From positions 1 to 64,000 of the forward strand of contig NZ_JAPHAV010000013.1 in the NCBI RefSeq assembly GCF_026241335.1: 64,000 nt of DNA, in the 5' to 3' direction. Shown piece by piece: positions 17,008 through 26,377 of this stretch. Source of the DNA: Ochrobactrum chromiisoli. Its GTDB lineage: Bacteria > Pseudomonadota > Alphaproteobacteria > Rhizobiales > Rhizobiaceae. The translations under genes and the position numbers were made by a program. Below the pieces are notes generated by a model. The model did not search any database, had not been told where the DNA came from, and saw only the letters and a list, made by a program, of their open reading frames with translations. Numbering within the stretch: position 1 is the stretch's first letter; the number at the start of each line of letters is the position of its first letter.

Positions 17008-18236
17008 TCATCGGAATGGAAAAAGGTTCTCATCAGGATCATCTTTGCCACCAATTTGAGCGGAGATTATTTCGGCTGCGATCTTGCTGAACGTAATACC
17101 ATTCCCCCCGTATCCCATTGCTGCATAAACATTCGTATGCCCGGGCACTGGGCCGATCATAGGCGTTCCAAGACGCGTCGTTCCGAAAGCTGCGGCCCAT
17201 TGATACTCTGGTGAACCGATATCTTCGCCAATCAGTTGCCCAACCTTCCTGGCGATTGTCAGGCTTTTGCGCGCAAGCTTCTGCTCATCCAGAAAAGCGT
17301 TGTCCGATTTTTCATCTTCGCCGCCAGCAATAATCCTGCTGTCCTGCGTGGTCCTGAAATAAAGATAGGGATCAGATGCTTCCCATACGAGATAATTACG
17401 AAGCCAGGCCGGCTTAGAGATCCTTTTCTCCGGCTCGCTATTGCCCATGTCGAAATAATCTGGTGATCTTTACGCGCCAAGGCCTTCAGAAACTCATAAC
17501 CTGTACAAAAAATCACATGGGTAGTGCTAATGATCGATCCTGAAGATGTGGCCAACACCACCTTATCGTTCAGGCTCATAAAATCAGAAATTTCTGTGTC
17601 ATGAATTATTTCCACGCCTTGTCTTCTACAGTTGCGAAGAATTCCTGCTGCTAATTGTGCGGGGTTGGCGGACGCAGAGATATCGCTGACGATGGCGCCA
17701 GAGCGGTTGATTTGGAATTTCCGGCGTAGATCTGAAGCATCCAGATACTGCGCATCAAGTCCAATGTCGTTGCGTGCTTCAACTTCGGATCGCAGAGCCC
17801 TGGCACCAAATTCATCGCCAGAAAGATAGAGTGCCTTTTTACGTTGCATCTGACATGAAATCTGATGTTGCGCCGAAAGAAAAGCCAGCGATTTTACGGC
17901 TAGGGCTGAGCGCAACCATATTCGCTCAGCATCTCCTGGTTTTAAAAGCTTTTGCAATTTGAATAGCGGCACATCAATTTCGTACTGTATCATCGCAGTG
18001 CTTGCCATGCTACTGCCATGCACGGGTTCCCGGCGATCTACGATAGCAATACGTCTTTTGTTATCAACCAGTGCTTCGGCTACGAGTGCTCCGCTAATTC
18101 CAGCACCGACGATGACCACGTCATAATGACGATGTGAAAAAAAGCTTTTTGTCCGCACACTGATGAGTGGTGTCTTCTGCCAGTAAGGCAAAGCCATCCT
18201 TAATGTCTTTTTTTGTGTTGCTGACTGACGCATCAA
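17008..18236 (-). pseudogene. Frameshifted DAO-type FAD-dependent oxidoreductase
   Basis: The N-terminal part (18236 down to about 17440) has a dinucleotide-binding motif YDVVIVGAGISGALVAEALV and reads on to QIISTWAIAS. The family sequence then continues in another frame as EPEKRISKPAWLRNYLVWEA, SDPYLYFRTTQDSRIIAGGE and GYGGNGITFS to a stop at 17008. One lost base near 17436-17442 explains it. Intact members are secreted or cytosolic amine/amino-acid oxidases of the DadA/GlpD-like DAO group (often next to MscL-type or osmotic genes is not established). Both parts are otherwise well kept, so the damage looks recent, or it is a sequencing error. Confidence 0.8.
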
Positions 18237-18550
18237 GCAAATTTCCCTGCATTGCTTTCATTGTCAGATAACGGGCAGATTTGGAATTTGTTCAATTTAG
18301 ATTTTTCGGCTGACTTGCTAATATTGGAGACCCCAGAAGACAGGTGATGGCGTTGATGAGAGAAAACTCCATCACGCACCGCCGCAATTATTTGCAAATT
18401 CCGTCTGTGTCCGGCAGACGCTTTGGCCCTTGATGCAGTTTCAGCAGCGGACACAGGAATGTGTGGCTGCCAAATGCTGTCAGCATTCAATTAAATAGTT
18501 GACGACCAATAAGATTTAAAACTGGTTTTGACTGCCGTGGCCGGTCCGCC
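18237..18550. other. Intergenic stretch, nothing clear
   Basis: About 314 bases separate the broken oxidoreductase and the DUF6880 gene. It probably holds the promoter of the oxidoreductase and the 3' end of the DUF6880 transcript. I see no gene, repeat or strong hairpin; an 85-codon minus-strand frame here has no family features. Confidence 0.4.
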
Positions 18551-19990
18551 TCACCGATCCACCAGTGACCAGAAGCCGTGTTTGCGTCCGTGGATCTTTC
18601 GAAGGCCTGCGATGTAGCCCTCGTGAGAAACAACTGCACCATAATCCGTTATAGTACGAGCAAGCGCTCCACATTCCAGCAAATGGCGCGCTGCATGCTT
18701 GTATCGGCTGGAACGCGCACCATCGAGTGTGAAGTTGATCATCGCACGCAGCAGGATTGTGGCGGCCAGAGGAGACTTTTCAGCGAGTTGTTCTGCCGCC
18801 ACAGACATCAGCTCATAATGGTCTCCATCCATCTCCGCCGCTCGACTGAGCACAAGTTTTGACGCTTCACTGAGCGACGGATACTGAATGAGAAAATAAA
18901 GAGCCCGGTTCGCGTCAGGAAAGTTCTGAACAAAAGCGAATGCCTTTTCTTCGGCTTCAATATCATCAAAATCCGGAAGCTGCTTCAGATATGCGCGCAA
19001 CAAGTCGCCATTGAGCGTCTGCTCAAAACCGTGCCAGCGAAACTGTTGCGCCTCTTGTGAACGTCCGAGGGCTTCCAGCGCTTCAGCGCGCACTGCCTGC
19101 CAGCGCGAAGAAACGTCCCGACGGCCCTCGCCTTCTGTTTTATCAAGTGCCTCGATGGCTTCTTCAGCGCGGTCCGCCGACAATAGCCGCCTGGCTATTT
19201 CGGTCGCCACGGTTGCAAACGTTTTTGATTTCTCCGACTGTTGCGCGATATAAAGATCGACGTCTCCAAGCGCATCGGCAATTTTCTGAAGCGCAACTTT
19301 CGCCGTGATCGACCGGCCAGATGCATCAGACTCCCCTCTATAAACCGGCCCATTCATGCTCCGGCCAACGACCAGCTTGTCTGCCGTGGCGATCTTCGGC
19401 TCTGGTTTCTTAGCCCGGTTCTCAAAGGCCTTCTGAAGCTTTCGAAGGCCTGTCGCCCCGAGAACTGGAGCCATTGCATCAATCAGGCTGTCATACTGAC
19501 CGTAGCCATTATCCTGAAGCACTGCAAAAACCTTCTCAACCAGACGATCCGTCGGAATCTTTGCCATCGTCGCAATACGCCCGGCATCTTCACATGCTGC
19601 ATGAAAACTTTCAGCCAGTGCACCACTGCCATCATGCGATCGTTCGAAGATTGAATCTGCCAACGAGAGAAATTGCCAGATCAGCTCAAAGGCTTCATCC
19701 GGATCATTCGGCGCTATTTTTTCTGCGATCGTTTTACGCTGCGCTTCCAGATCCGCTTTGACTGATTTTACCTTTTGCCAGTCGATCCAGCTTTTTGCAC
19801 GCGCAATACTGCCCTGACGCTTGCGGACTTCCCGCGCCAGTTCCACTCCGCTCGCATTGCCAACAAGCTCCATGCGAAGACGGCGCTTGTGATTGGCATT
19901 GCCGGTGCTGATTTCAATCAGCAGTTCAGCCAGACGTTCCGCGCCAAGTGCCTCGAGGTTTTTTGCATTCAATGTCGTCTTCGATGCCAT
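18551..19990 (-). CDS. DUF6880 family protein
   Basis: This 479-residue soluble protein is rich in helices, with repeated TPR-like pairs in the C-terminal half (AEEAIEALDKTEGEGRRDVS, WQAVRAEALEALGRSQEAQ). The N-terminus (LEALGAERLAELLIEISTGN, HKRRLRMELVG) matches DUF6880, a rhizobial family of unknown function. There is no signal peptide. It stands next to the DUF1612 gene on the same strand, 82 bases apart, in accessory DNA with a toxin-antitoxin pair. Function is unknown. Confidence 0.75.
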   Translation of the reverse strand: MASKTTLNAKNLEALGAERLAELLIEISTGNANHKRRLRMELVGNASGVELAREVRKRQGSIARAKSWIDWQKVKSVKADLEAQRKTIAEKIAPNDPDEAFELIWQFLSLADSIFERSHDGSGALAESFHAACEDAGRIATMAKIPTDRLVEKVFAVLQDNGYGQYDSLIDAMAPVLGATGLRKLQKAFENRAKKPEPKIATADKLVVGRSMNGPVYRGESDASGRSITAKVALQKIADALGDVDLYIAQQSEKSKTFATVATEIARRLLSADRAEEAIEALDKTEGEGRRDVSSRWQAVRAEALEALGRSQEAQQFRWHGFEQTLNGDLLRAYLKQLPDFDDIEAEEKAFAFVQNFPDANRALYFLIQYPSLSEASKLVLSRAAEMDGDHYELMSVAAEQLAEKSPLAATILLRAMINFTLDGARSSRYKHAARHLLECGALARTITDYGAVVSHEGYIAGLRKIHGRKHGFWSLVDR

Positions 19991-20072
19991 CGCTCGTCTC
20001 TTCTATAGGTGTTCACGTCGTCCAGGCGGCACGTCGTGACTATAATCAGATTTCAATGCTGGTTCTCAAAAG

Positions 20073-21224
20073 TCAAAGTATACCCCATGCGCGAAACCGC
20101 CCCCTGCCGGTCAGCTCGCGCAAGCTGAGTTCTTCGACAAGGCGAAGGGCGGCGCGCGGCGTGATGTCGAGTTCGCTAGCGATCATGCCGGCCGAAACCA
20201 GAGGCCGGGCCAACACCAACTCGATGAGACCGGGCAGTTTTGACGAGGCGCGGCGGCCGGCAAGGCGCCGCTCCAGCATCTGCCGCGCCAGCAGCAGCCG
20301 GTCGTGTTCTTTAAACCCGAGCTCGACACCGGCGATCAACCCGTCGAGAGAGGCCATGAGCCGGGTTTCAAAATTGCGATGCCGCCGCCGTTCGACTCGG
20401 ATGGTTTTCAGGCCCGTATTGAAGGCCAGCAGATGCGCCTTCGTGGTCAGCCCGTCACGCCGGAGCAACGAGGCCGCCAGCAAACGACCCAGCCACGGGG
20501 CCCGCTGCAAAACGCCAAGCTCGTTCCAGGCATCGAGCGCCACGATTGCCTGCAATACCGGCGGCAGATCGCCGACTTTTCGCAACACGGTTTGCCATTC
20601 GTCGAGCCGCTCGTCCTCATCCCAGTCGGGATCGCGGATCAGCGGGTCTGTTTCCGGCTTTGACACCCGTTGTGGCTGCTTCACCCTTGCCAGCACGTCG
20701 TCGGAGCGTGCTAGCACCGCGTCAATGGCGTCGAGATCGATGTCAGGCAGGTCGAGCTTGTCAACCAAACGATTTTGTCTCCCCGCCCCGCTCCAATCCG
20801 GCCGGCCGCCCGCCGCATCTTGCACCGCCGCACTTTCATTGTCTGCGACGATGCCATCATCAGCAAAAGATGGTGCAGGCCACGCCTGCCGCAGACTGCG
20901 CAAACCGTTCGGGCTCAACGCCCATCCAGGTTCCTGCGCTGCAATGCGCCTTCGGGTCTGCAGCACGTCGCGGGCAATGGTCAGAGCATGACTGGGGGAA
21001 CGGATATCGCGCGCCGCTTCATGCAGGACCAGATCTTCCATCTCGACCAGTTCGCCGTCGAGCCACAGCGACGCGCAGGCATCGACAAAATGCAAACGTT
21101 CAATGAGCCCTTTGCCAACAGGTGAATGAACAATCCGCTCATCGAGACGCGCCACAGCCGCACTGGCGCGCGCCAGTGGCTGCAACAAAGCCTGGAGAGG
21201 CAATTGGTCGGGATCATAACGCAT
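20073..21224 (-). CDS. RHE_PE00001-family (DUF1612) protein with C-terminal helix-turn-helix
   Basis: The 383-residue protein has an N-terminal DUF1612 region (LDERIVHSPVGKGLIERLHF, EMEDLVLHEAARDIRSPSHA) and a C-terminal winged-helix part (LVSAGMIASELDITPRAALR, LVEELSLRELTGRGRFRAWG). The layout recalls Fic-linked or DUF4172-type regulators common on rhizobial plasmids. It may be a transcription regulator, but no target is visible. Its 5' end faces the toxin-antitoxin pair across a 213-base gap. Confidence 0.75.
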   Translation of the reverse strand: MRYDPDQLPLQALLQPLARASAAVARLDERIVHSPVGKGLIERLHFVDACASLWLDGELVEMEDLVLHEAARDIRSPSHALTIARDVLQTRRRIAAQEPGWALSPNGLRSLRQAWPAPSFADDGIVADNESAAVQDAAGGRPDWSGAGRQNRLVDKLDLPDIDLDAIDAVLARSDDVLARVKQPQRVSKPETDPLIRDPDWDEDERLDEWQTVLRKVGDLPPVLQAIVALDAWNELGVLQRAPWLGRLLAASLLRRDGLTTKAHLLAFNTGLKTIRVERRRHRNFETRLMASLDGLIAGVELGFKEHDRLLLARQMLERRLAGRRASSKLPGLIELVLARPLVSAGMIASELDITPRAALRLVEELSLRELTGRGRFRAWGIL

Positions 21225-21341
21225 TGAATTTATAGTAAATGAACTGTTAAACGGACGCCAGCGCTTATTTAATGTCCAGCACTAGAGATGCTCGTGGGAT
21301 GGGTATATAACATTCGATAAGTAGCGTTTATCGGAGGTGAA

Positions 21342-21361
21342 TTGACCAATATATTGACCAA
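21342..21361. repeat. TTGACCAA direct repeat upstream of the toxin-antitoxin pair
   Basis: TTGACCAA occurs at 21342-21349 and 21354-21361 with a 12-base period. It lies about 80 bases before the antitoxin start in the gap with the divergent DUF1612 gene, so it could be an operator for either. Confidence 0.35.
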
Positions 21362-21437
21362 CCTGAAAAAGGCCGCTACAACAGGCCAGAACAACCGATG
21401 AGTAATGCCATCTGACCAACAGCCGGAGGATCTGGCC

Positions 21438-21680
21438 ATGACTGTATCCGTAAAAGTGGGCGAAGCCAAAACCCATTTGTCTGACTTGCTGGCGCGGGTC
21501 GAGGCTGGCGAAGAGGTAATCATTTCGCGTGGCAACACCCCCATCGCGCGCCTCGTCGCGCTTGATGAACGACGTCAGCGTCTGGCTGCGATTGAAGCTG
21601 TACGCGCCTTCCGGGCCCAGGCGCAACCCGTGACCCAGGAAGAAATCCGTTCGTGGATTGAAGAAGGACGCCGGTACTGA
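21438..21680 (+). CDS. Type II antitoxin, Phd/YefM-type (VapB partner)
   Basis: The 80-residue protein opens MTVSVKVGEAKTHLSDLLAR, VEAGEEVIISRGNTPIARLV, the DNA-binding Phd/YefM fold, with a charged C-terminus (QEEIRSWIEEGRRY) that would clamp the toxin. The ATG at 21438 follows GGAGG at a normal distance. The stop overlaps the toxin start by one base. It should neutralise the PIN toxin and repress the operon. Confidence 0.9.
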   Translation: MTVSVKVGEAKTHLSDLLARVEAGEEVIISRGNTPIARLVALDERRQRLAAIEAVRAFRAQAQPVTQEEIRSWIEEGRRY

Positions 21681-22099
21681 TGGCTTTTATCGTCGACGCT
21701 TCGATTGCCGGCGCCTGGCTGCTGCCTGATGAAGACCATCCATTCGCCACAGAGATGATGAACCAACTTGCAGACGAAGACGCAGTTGCCCCGGAACTTC
21801 TGCAACATGAGATTCGCAGTATCTTGTTGAGTGCCGAAAAACGCGGGCGAATTGGGGAGGACATGGTCTACACGGCTCTGACACGTTTTCGCGCTTTGCC
21901 ACTGCGTCTTGTCGCCCGCAGTGAGGATTCAGAAGTTATTCGGGTTGCGCGGCGCCACCAGCTCAGCGCTTACGATGCCGCGTATCTGGCGCTAGCCCTG
22001 ACTGAAAATATGCCGCTGGCGACACTTGACCGTAAGCTTGCCGGCGCGGCACGGACGGAACGAGCGGTCGTTCTGGGTCCCCTCACCCATGATCATTAA
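21680..22099 (+). CDS. VapC-type PIN-domain ribonuclease toxin
   Basis: The 139-residue PIN protein has the acidic active-site residues D6 (FIVDASI), E44 (LQHEIRS), D99 (SAYDAAYLALA) and D117 (LATLDRKL). VapC toxins cut tRNA or rRNA when the antitoxin is degraded. It is translationally coupled to the antitoxin. The pair may stabilise this replicon. Confidence 0.9.
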   Translation: MAFIVDASIAGAWLLPDEDHPFATEMMNQLADEDAVAPELLQHEIRSILLSAEKRGRIGEDMVYTALTRFRALPLRLVARSEDSEVIRVARRHQLSAYDAAYLALALTENMPLATLDRKLAGAARTERAVVLGPLTHDH

Positions 22100-22258
22100 C
22101 CAAAGCCGCCGCCATTCCAAGTCTTTGCGGAACTTGCAGCATACCTGCGTCCAACAATAAGGCCGCATTCAACCTAAGATAAATTTACGGCAGACCCTTT
22201 AACAGTGTTTAGGTTATTCAGAATGATAATGTTCCAGTGACATTAATATCATAATATC

Positions 22259-22287
22259 TTGACAGAACGAAAAAATTCTAGCTAATT
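22259..22287 (+). promoter_or_regulatory. Candidate sigma-70 promoter of the amide importer operon
   Basis: TTGACA at 22259-22264, a 17-base spacer, and CTAATT at 22282-22287. The start of transcription would fall just at the leader hairpin. The -10 match is weak, so an alternative start further upstream is possible. Confidence 0.4.
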
Positions 22288-22291
22288 AAGA

Positions 22292-22309
22292 AGGTGCATA
22301 GTGGCACCT
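22292..22309 (+). ncRNA. Leader hairpin with hexaloop, candidate ANTAR (AmiR) target
   Basis: AGGTGC, loop ATAGTG, GCACCT: a perfect 6-bp stem with a six-base loop with A at position 1 and G at position 4, the pattern reported for ANTAR-protein RNA targets. A terminator follows ten bases later. A second hexaloop hairpin, usual for the motif, is not clear to me. The AmiR gene in the same locus supports the reading. Confidence 0.5.
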
Positions 22310-22318
22310 GAAAAATTA

Positions 22319-22367
22319 AGCGAAGTTGCTGAACACTTGTTCTGGACTTATCGCTATTTTTTATTTT
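22319..22367 (+). terminator. Leader terminator before the amide importer
   Basis: AGCGA-AGT pairs with ACT-TA-TCGCT (two-base bulge), with an inner GAAC/GTTC helix, followed by ATTTTTTATTTT. It lies between promoter and the first gene (start 22427), so it should stop transcription unless AmiR acts on the hairpin upstream. Confidence 0.6.
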
Positions 22368-22426
22368 GGCGTATGGCGCCAATTCGAGATGTTCAGCCCT
22401 TTCTAATGATAACGGGGACATCTCCA

Positions 22427-23635
22427 ATGAAAACACATTCCACAATTATCGGCTTTGCCGCATTCGCCTCGCTTTTTGCCTATCCGGCACTAGCGCAAAC
22501 AAAAATCGCCTCGATTTTTGACCTGACCGGTGGGTTAAATATTTATGGTATTCAACAAAACCAAGCACTACAGCTGGCGGTTGAGGACATCAACAGCAAG
22601 GGCGGTTTGCTTGGACAGCCGGTTTCTGTCGTTTCCTATGACGCGCAGTCCGAGCAAAGCAAGTTTACCCAATATGCCAATACTGCGGTTATGCGTGACC
22701 GCGTCAATGCAATGTTTGGCGGGTTGACCAGTTCCGCCCGTGAAGCAATCCGTCCGGTGGTGCGTAAGGCCAATATCCCATATTTCTATCCATCCCTGTA
22801 TGAAGGTGGAGCCTGCGATAAGCAGACTTTCGTTACCGGATCTTCTGCATCGCAGCAGCTTTCCGTTCTGATTGACTGGGCAGTGAAAAAATATGGCAAG
22901 AAAATTTATATTATGGCACCAGATTATAATTTTGGTACCATTTCTGCTCATTGGATTCATGAATACGCCAAAGAGCTGGGAGCGGAAGTTGTCGGCGAAG
23001 ATTTCCTAGCGCTGACGATAACCGATTACTCGCCAACTATTCAGAAAATTCAGTCCACAAATCCTGACTTCGTTGTAGCGCTTCCAGTTGGAGCCAATCA
23101 GACCGGATTTTTGGAGCAGTTTGCTGCAGCAGGTCTAAAAGATAAGATAGGGGTTGTATCAACAAATTATGGCTCCGGTAATCAGCAGGTCGTGGTCTCT
23201 CCCGAAGCTGGCAAGGGACTGATAGCCAGTCAGGGTTATTTCATGGCTGTCGACAATCCTATCAATGCTGAATTTGTTAAATCATGGACCGCAAAATACG
23301 GCAATGATACGCCGATTATTTCTGAAGCTGTTGATGCGTGGAATGCGGTTCAGCTTTGGGCTGCAGCCGTCAGAAAAGCTGAAACGGCAGAGTCCGATGC
23401 AGTAATTGCAGCACTTGAGAGTGGACTGTCGCTAGAGGCTCCAAATGGCACGGTGAGACTTGAGCCGGGCTCACATCATCTGCGTCAAAACATCTATATC
23501 GCTGAGGGCGATGATAAACACGGTTTCAATATTATTGAGACATTTACAGATGTTGCGCCAAGTTATGAGAATGAGAAGTGCGACCTGATCACCAATCCAA
23601 CACTCGCTGAACATTTCAGCCCTGAAGGTAAATAA
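22427..23635 (+). CDS. Urea/short-chain amide-type ABC transporter substrate-binding protein
   Basis: The 402-residue protein starts with a signal peptide (MKTHSTIIGFAAFASLFAYP, cut near ALA-QTK). The type 1 periplasmic binding fold follows (KIASIFDLTGGLNIYGIQQN, FGGLTSSAREAIRP, PYFYPSLYEGGACDKQTFV), close to the UrtA/FmdD/AmiC branch. The ATG at 22427 is chosen over an upstream GTG at 22301 because it has GGGGA ahead, starts the signal peptide, and leaves the terminator in non-coding leader. It is the first gene of a permease/ATPase set. The ligand is probably an amide or urea-like compound, since amidases and AmiCR follow. Confidence 0.88.
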   Translation: MKTHSTIIGFAAFASLFAYPALAQTKIASIFDLTGGLNIYGIQQNQALQLAVEDINSKGGLLGQPVSVVSYDAQSEQSKFTQYANTAVMRDRVNAMFGGLTSSAREAIRPVVRKANIPYFYPSLYEGGACDKQTFVTGSSASQQLSVLIDWAVKKYGKKIYIMAPDYNFGTISAHWIHEYAKELGAEVVGEDFLALTITDYSPTIQKIQSTNPDFVVALPVGANQTGFLEQFAAAGLKDKIGVVSTNYGSGNQQVVVSPEAGKGLIASQGYFMAVDNPINAEFVKSWTAKYGNDTPIISEAVDAWNAVQLWAAAVRKAETAESDAVIAALESGLSLEAPNGTVRLEPGSHHLRQNIYIAEGDDKHGFNIIETFTDVAPSYENEKCDLITNPTLAEHFSPEGK

Positions 23636-23683
23636 CCAGTCATAGTGCGCGCCCTGCAAGGGCGCGCACCTGAGGAGTTTTGA

Positions 23684-24550
23684 ATGGAAGCTGACTATTT
23701 CGCGACAGTGCTACTGTCCTCACTATCAAGTGCATCCATACTACTAATTGCGACAATTGGGCTGGCTGTCGTCTTCGGACTAATGGGCGTGATCAATCTG
23801 GCGCATGGTGAGTTTTTGATGATCGGTGGCTATTCAGCGCTTACCGCAACACAATTGGGCGTGCCGTATCTTCTGGCTATACCTCTTGCTGTAGCCGTGA
23901 CAATGCTGATTGGTGCGATTGTCGAGGTTTTGATTATCCGCCGCCTATATGGCCGTATCTTCGATACCATGCTGGCAACATGGGGGCTTAGCATGGTGTT
24001 ATATCAGGTGGCGGTGCTGATTTTTGGCACAGTGACACCCGGTATCGGGATGCCGCAGTTCAGTCTGAAAATCGGCCAATACAGCCTTGCTGGCTATCCG
24101 CTTCTGATGATCGGGGTGGCGCTCTGCATGGGGCTGTTTGTCTACTTCCTGATGACCCGAACGGTCTATGGAATGAAGGCAAGAGCCGCTATTCAGGAGC
24201 CTGAAATGGCGCAAGCGATCGGCATTGAATCCGGTCGGGTCAATACGCTGACATTTGCTATTGGTTGCGGGCTTGCTGGATTTGCCGGTGCTGTTTTGCT
24301 GCCGATCGTTCCGGCTACCCCATCCATGGGTTTTGCCTTTGTAATCAAAGCGTTTCTGACTGTGGTTGTTGCGGGACCAGTCACACTGGCCGGCAGTGCG
24401 CTGACTGCTCTGGGGCTTGGCGGCGGGGCATCCGTGGCAGCCAGTTTCATGACCTCTGTTGCTGGTGATATTTTCTTCTTTTTAACCACCGCTTTGTTGC
24501 TCTGGCTTTATCCGCTTGGAATTTCAGCCAAGTGGCGACGAAAAATGTGA
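23684..24550 (+). CDS. LivH/UrtB-type ABC permease
   Basis: The 288-residue integral membrane protein has about eight helices and the LivH signature (GLAVVFGLMGVINLAHGEFL, MIGGYSA). It pairs with the permease half of the next protein to form the channel. AGGAG lies ahead of the ATG. The stop is followed at once by the next start. Downstream helices (GLAGFAGAVLLPIVPATPSM) fit UrtB. Confidence 0.88.
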   Translation: MEADYFATVLLSSLSSASILLIATIGLAVVFGLMGVINLAHGEFLMIGGYSALTATQLGVPYLLAIPLAVAVTMLIGAIVEVLIIRRLYGRIFDTMLATWGLSMVLYQVAVLIFGTVTPGIGMPQFSLKIGQYSLAGYPLLMIGVALCMGLFVYFLMTRTVYGMKARAAIQEPEMAQAIGIESGRVNTLTFAIGCGLAGFAGAVLLPIVPATPSMGFAFVIKAFLTVVVAGPVTLAGSALTALGLGGGASVAASFMTSVAGDIFFFLTTALLLWLYPLGISAKWRRKM

Positions 24551-26377
24551 GTGAAACCAATGAATTTTTCAGAAAATCTTTATCGCTCTGCGGGGCTTTT
24601 ATTTCCTGCCATTGGGGTCATCGCCACACTCAGTGTTGCTGGATTGGTTGATCCTTATCTGGCCTATGTCGCAACCTCATGGATCATCTTCGGCCTGCTT
24701 GGTCTGAGCCTTGATATCGTATGGGGGAGAGGTGGTTTACTCAGCCTCGGGCAAACAGCTTTTTACGGCTTGGGGGGTTATTTTGGCAGTGTTGTTGCCC
24801 TCAATCTCGCTCCGGTGACAGGAAATAGCCTAATATGGAGCTTGCCGTTTGGCGCTCTATTCGGCGCACTAGCAGCCGCATTGCTCGGCTCTATTATATT
24901 CTTTGCCAGAATGGGGCCGTTACAAAGCACGATCCTGTCTTACACACTTACATTATTGCTCTGGTCAGTCAGCCAGTCATTCAAACTCAAGCTGGGTAAT
25001 GCCTCTATCGGTGGTGATAATGGCTTGTCGAATATTCCGGGCTTTGTACTTGGCTTTGGTGAACAGGCAGAGACCCTTGATCCTACCGCCGTCTTTGTAA
25101 CGGTGGTGATTATATCGGCGATCGTATATTATCTGACACGCTTTTTGATGCGCAGCACTTTTGGTCGAATTATTGACTGCATCCGTATCGATGCCCTCAA
25201 GACCGAGCTTTTAGGCTATGATATTCGTAAGTATCAGGTAGCGTTGTTTGCTTTTGCTGGTGCTATTGCGGGACTGGCCGGTGCAATGTTCGGCGCTTGG
25301 GCAAACTATCTGAGCCCATCAATTTTTTCTGTGCAGGAAGCGCTGCTTGTACCAATTTATGTACTGGTTGGCGGCTTGGGAACATTAGCTGGCCCGTTTG
25401 TTGGTGCGCTGACTATTGGCGGTTTATCATTTTGGCTTGGCAGCGGATCAGTTGGTGGACAAACCACACTCATTCTAGGTGTTGTGTTAATCCTTCTGGT
25501 GCTGTTCTTGAAAAACGGCATTCTAGGAGCCTTCTCGAATCTGTGGAAAAAAACACTGCCTGATGCCAATGCGGCAGCACGGAATGCCGGTATGGTTTCA
25601 ATCGATCCGAACGTTCTTGAGAATATTCTGATCGATGCTGCCAAGCAAAGCGGCGCTGCAAAAAATCTGATCACTACAGATTTGTTTAAACGATTTGGCG
25701 GGGTTATCCCGGTCAACAAAGTGTCACAGCAGTACGAACCTGGTCGCCCTTATGCTGTGATCGGGCCCAATGGTGCCGGCAAAAGTTCGTTTCTCAAAAC
25801 CTGCGTTGGTATGTATCGCCCTGAGAGCGGTGTGATCGCGCTTGGCGGCGATGATATTACACAACTTCAAATTTATGAACGTGTTCGCAAAGGCATGGGG
25901 GTTAAAAACCAGAAGCCACAGGTTTTCGGCGAGATGACCGTTTTAGATAATTTGTGGATTGCCGCTTTTGCCCGCCGCAGAGATGCCGAGCAGGCAGTGC
26001 AGGTCAGCGGCGCAATTCTGGCCATGCTTGGATTGGATCATCAGGCTAATGTGCAGGCTTCGGCTTTATCGCATGGCCAGCAACAATGGCTGGATATCGG
26101 CATGGTGCTGTGTCTGGCACCACGTGTTGTACTGTTGGATGAACCTGCGGCCGGTATGACCAATGAAGAAACGCGGGAATTGTCCGCACTGGTCAGAATC
26201 TTAGCCAAACACACCACGGTAATTGTCGTGGAGCATGACATGGAATTTATCCGAACGCTGGAGGGTCATGTAACCGTCTTGCATCAGGGTAAGGTCTTTG
26301 CGGAAGGCGACATTGACACGCTACGTGCGGATGATCGGGTGCTGGATATCTATCTCGGGAGGCGCGCACATGTTTAA
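24551..26377 (+). CDS. Fused LivM/UrtC permease and LivG/UrtD ATPase
   Basis: One 608-residue chain joins two usually separate subunits. Residues 1-335 form a LivM-type permease (GLLGLSLDIVWGRGGLLSLG, QTAFYGLGGY; YVLVGGLGTLAGPFVGALTI). A linker of about 40 residues follows, and residues 375-608 are an ATPase with Walker A GPNGAGKSS (405-413), signature ALSHGQQQ, Walker B VVLLDEPAAG (D530/E531) and H562. All ATPase residues are kept. The ATPase N-terminus is slightly degenerate (RFGGVIPVNKVSQQYEPGRP). Translation begins at GTG 24551 or ATG 24560. The fusion would fix a 1:1 ratio of permease to ATPase. Confidence 0.85.
   Translation: MKPMNFSENLYRSAGLLFPAIGVIATLSVAGLVDPYLAYVATSWIIFGLLGLSLDIVWGRGGLLSLGQTAFYGLGGYFGSVVALNLAPVTGNSLIWSLPFGALFGALAAALLGSIIFFARMGPLQSTILSYTLTLLLWSVSQSFKLKLGNASIGGDNGLSNIPGFVLGFGEQAETLDPTAVFVTVVIISAIVYYLTRFLMRSTFGRIIDCIRIDALKTELLGYDIRKYQVALFAFAGAIAGLAGAMFGAWANYLSPSIFSVQEALLVPIYVLVGGLGTLAGPFVGALTIGGLSFWLGSGSVGGQTTLILGVVLILLVLFLKNGILGAFSNLWKKTLPDANAAARNAGMVSIDPNVLENILIDAAKQSGAAKNLITTDLFKRFGGVIPVNKVSQQYEPGRPYAVIGPNGAGKSSFLKTCVGMYRPESGVIALGGDDITQLQIYERVRKGMGVKNQKPQVFGEMTVLDNLWIAAFARRRDAEQAVQVSGAILAMLGLDHQANVQASALSHGQQQWLDIGMVLCLAPRVVLLDEPAAGMTNEETRELSALVRILAKHTTVIVVEHDMEFIRTLEGHVTVLHQGKVFAEGDIDTLRADDRVLDIYLGRRAHV

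Noticed and set aside
18233..18490. 85-codon minus-strand frame upstream of the broken oxidoreductase
   Set aside because: Composition and lack of ribosome site suggest chance; no known family.
22319..22367. Second ANTAR hexaloop hairpin inside the leader
   Set aside because: I could not find a second stem with a six-base loop having A1 and G4; only the first hairpin fits.
22301..22426. N-terminal extension of the substrate-binding protein from a GTG at 22301
   Set aside because: The extension overlaps the leader terminator and lies before a proper signal peptide and ribosome site.
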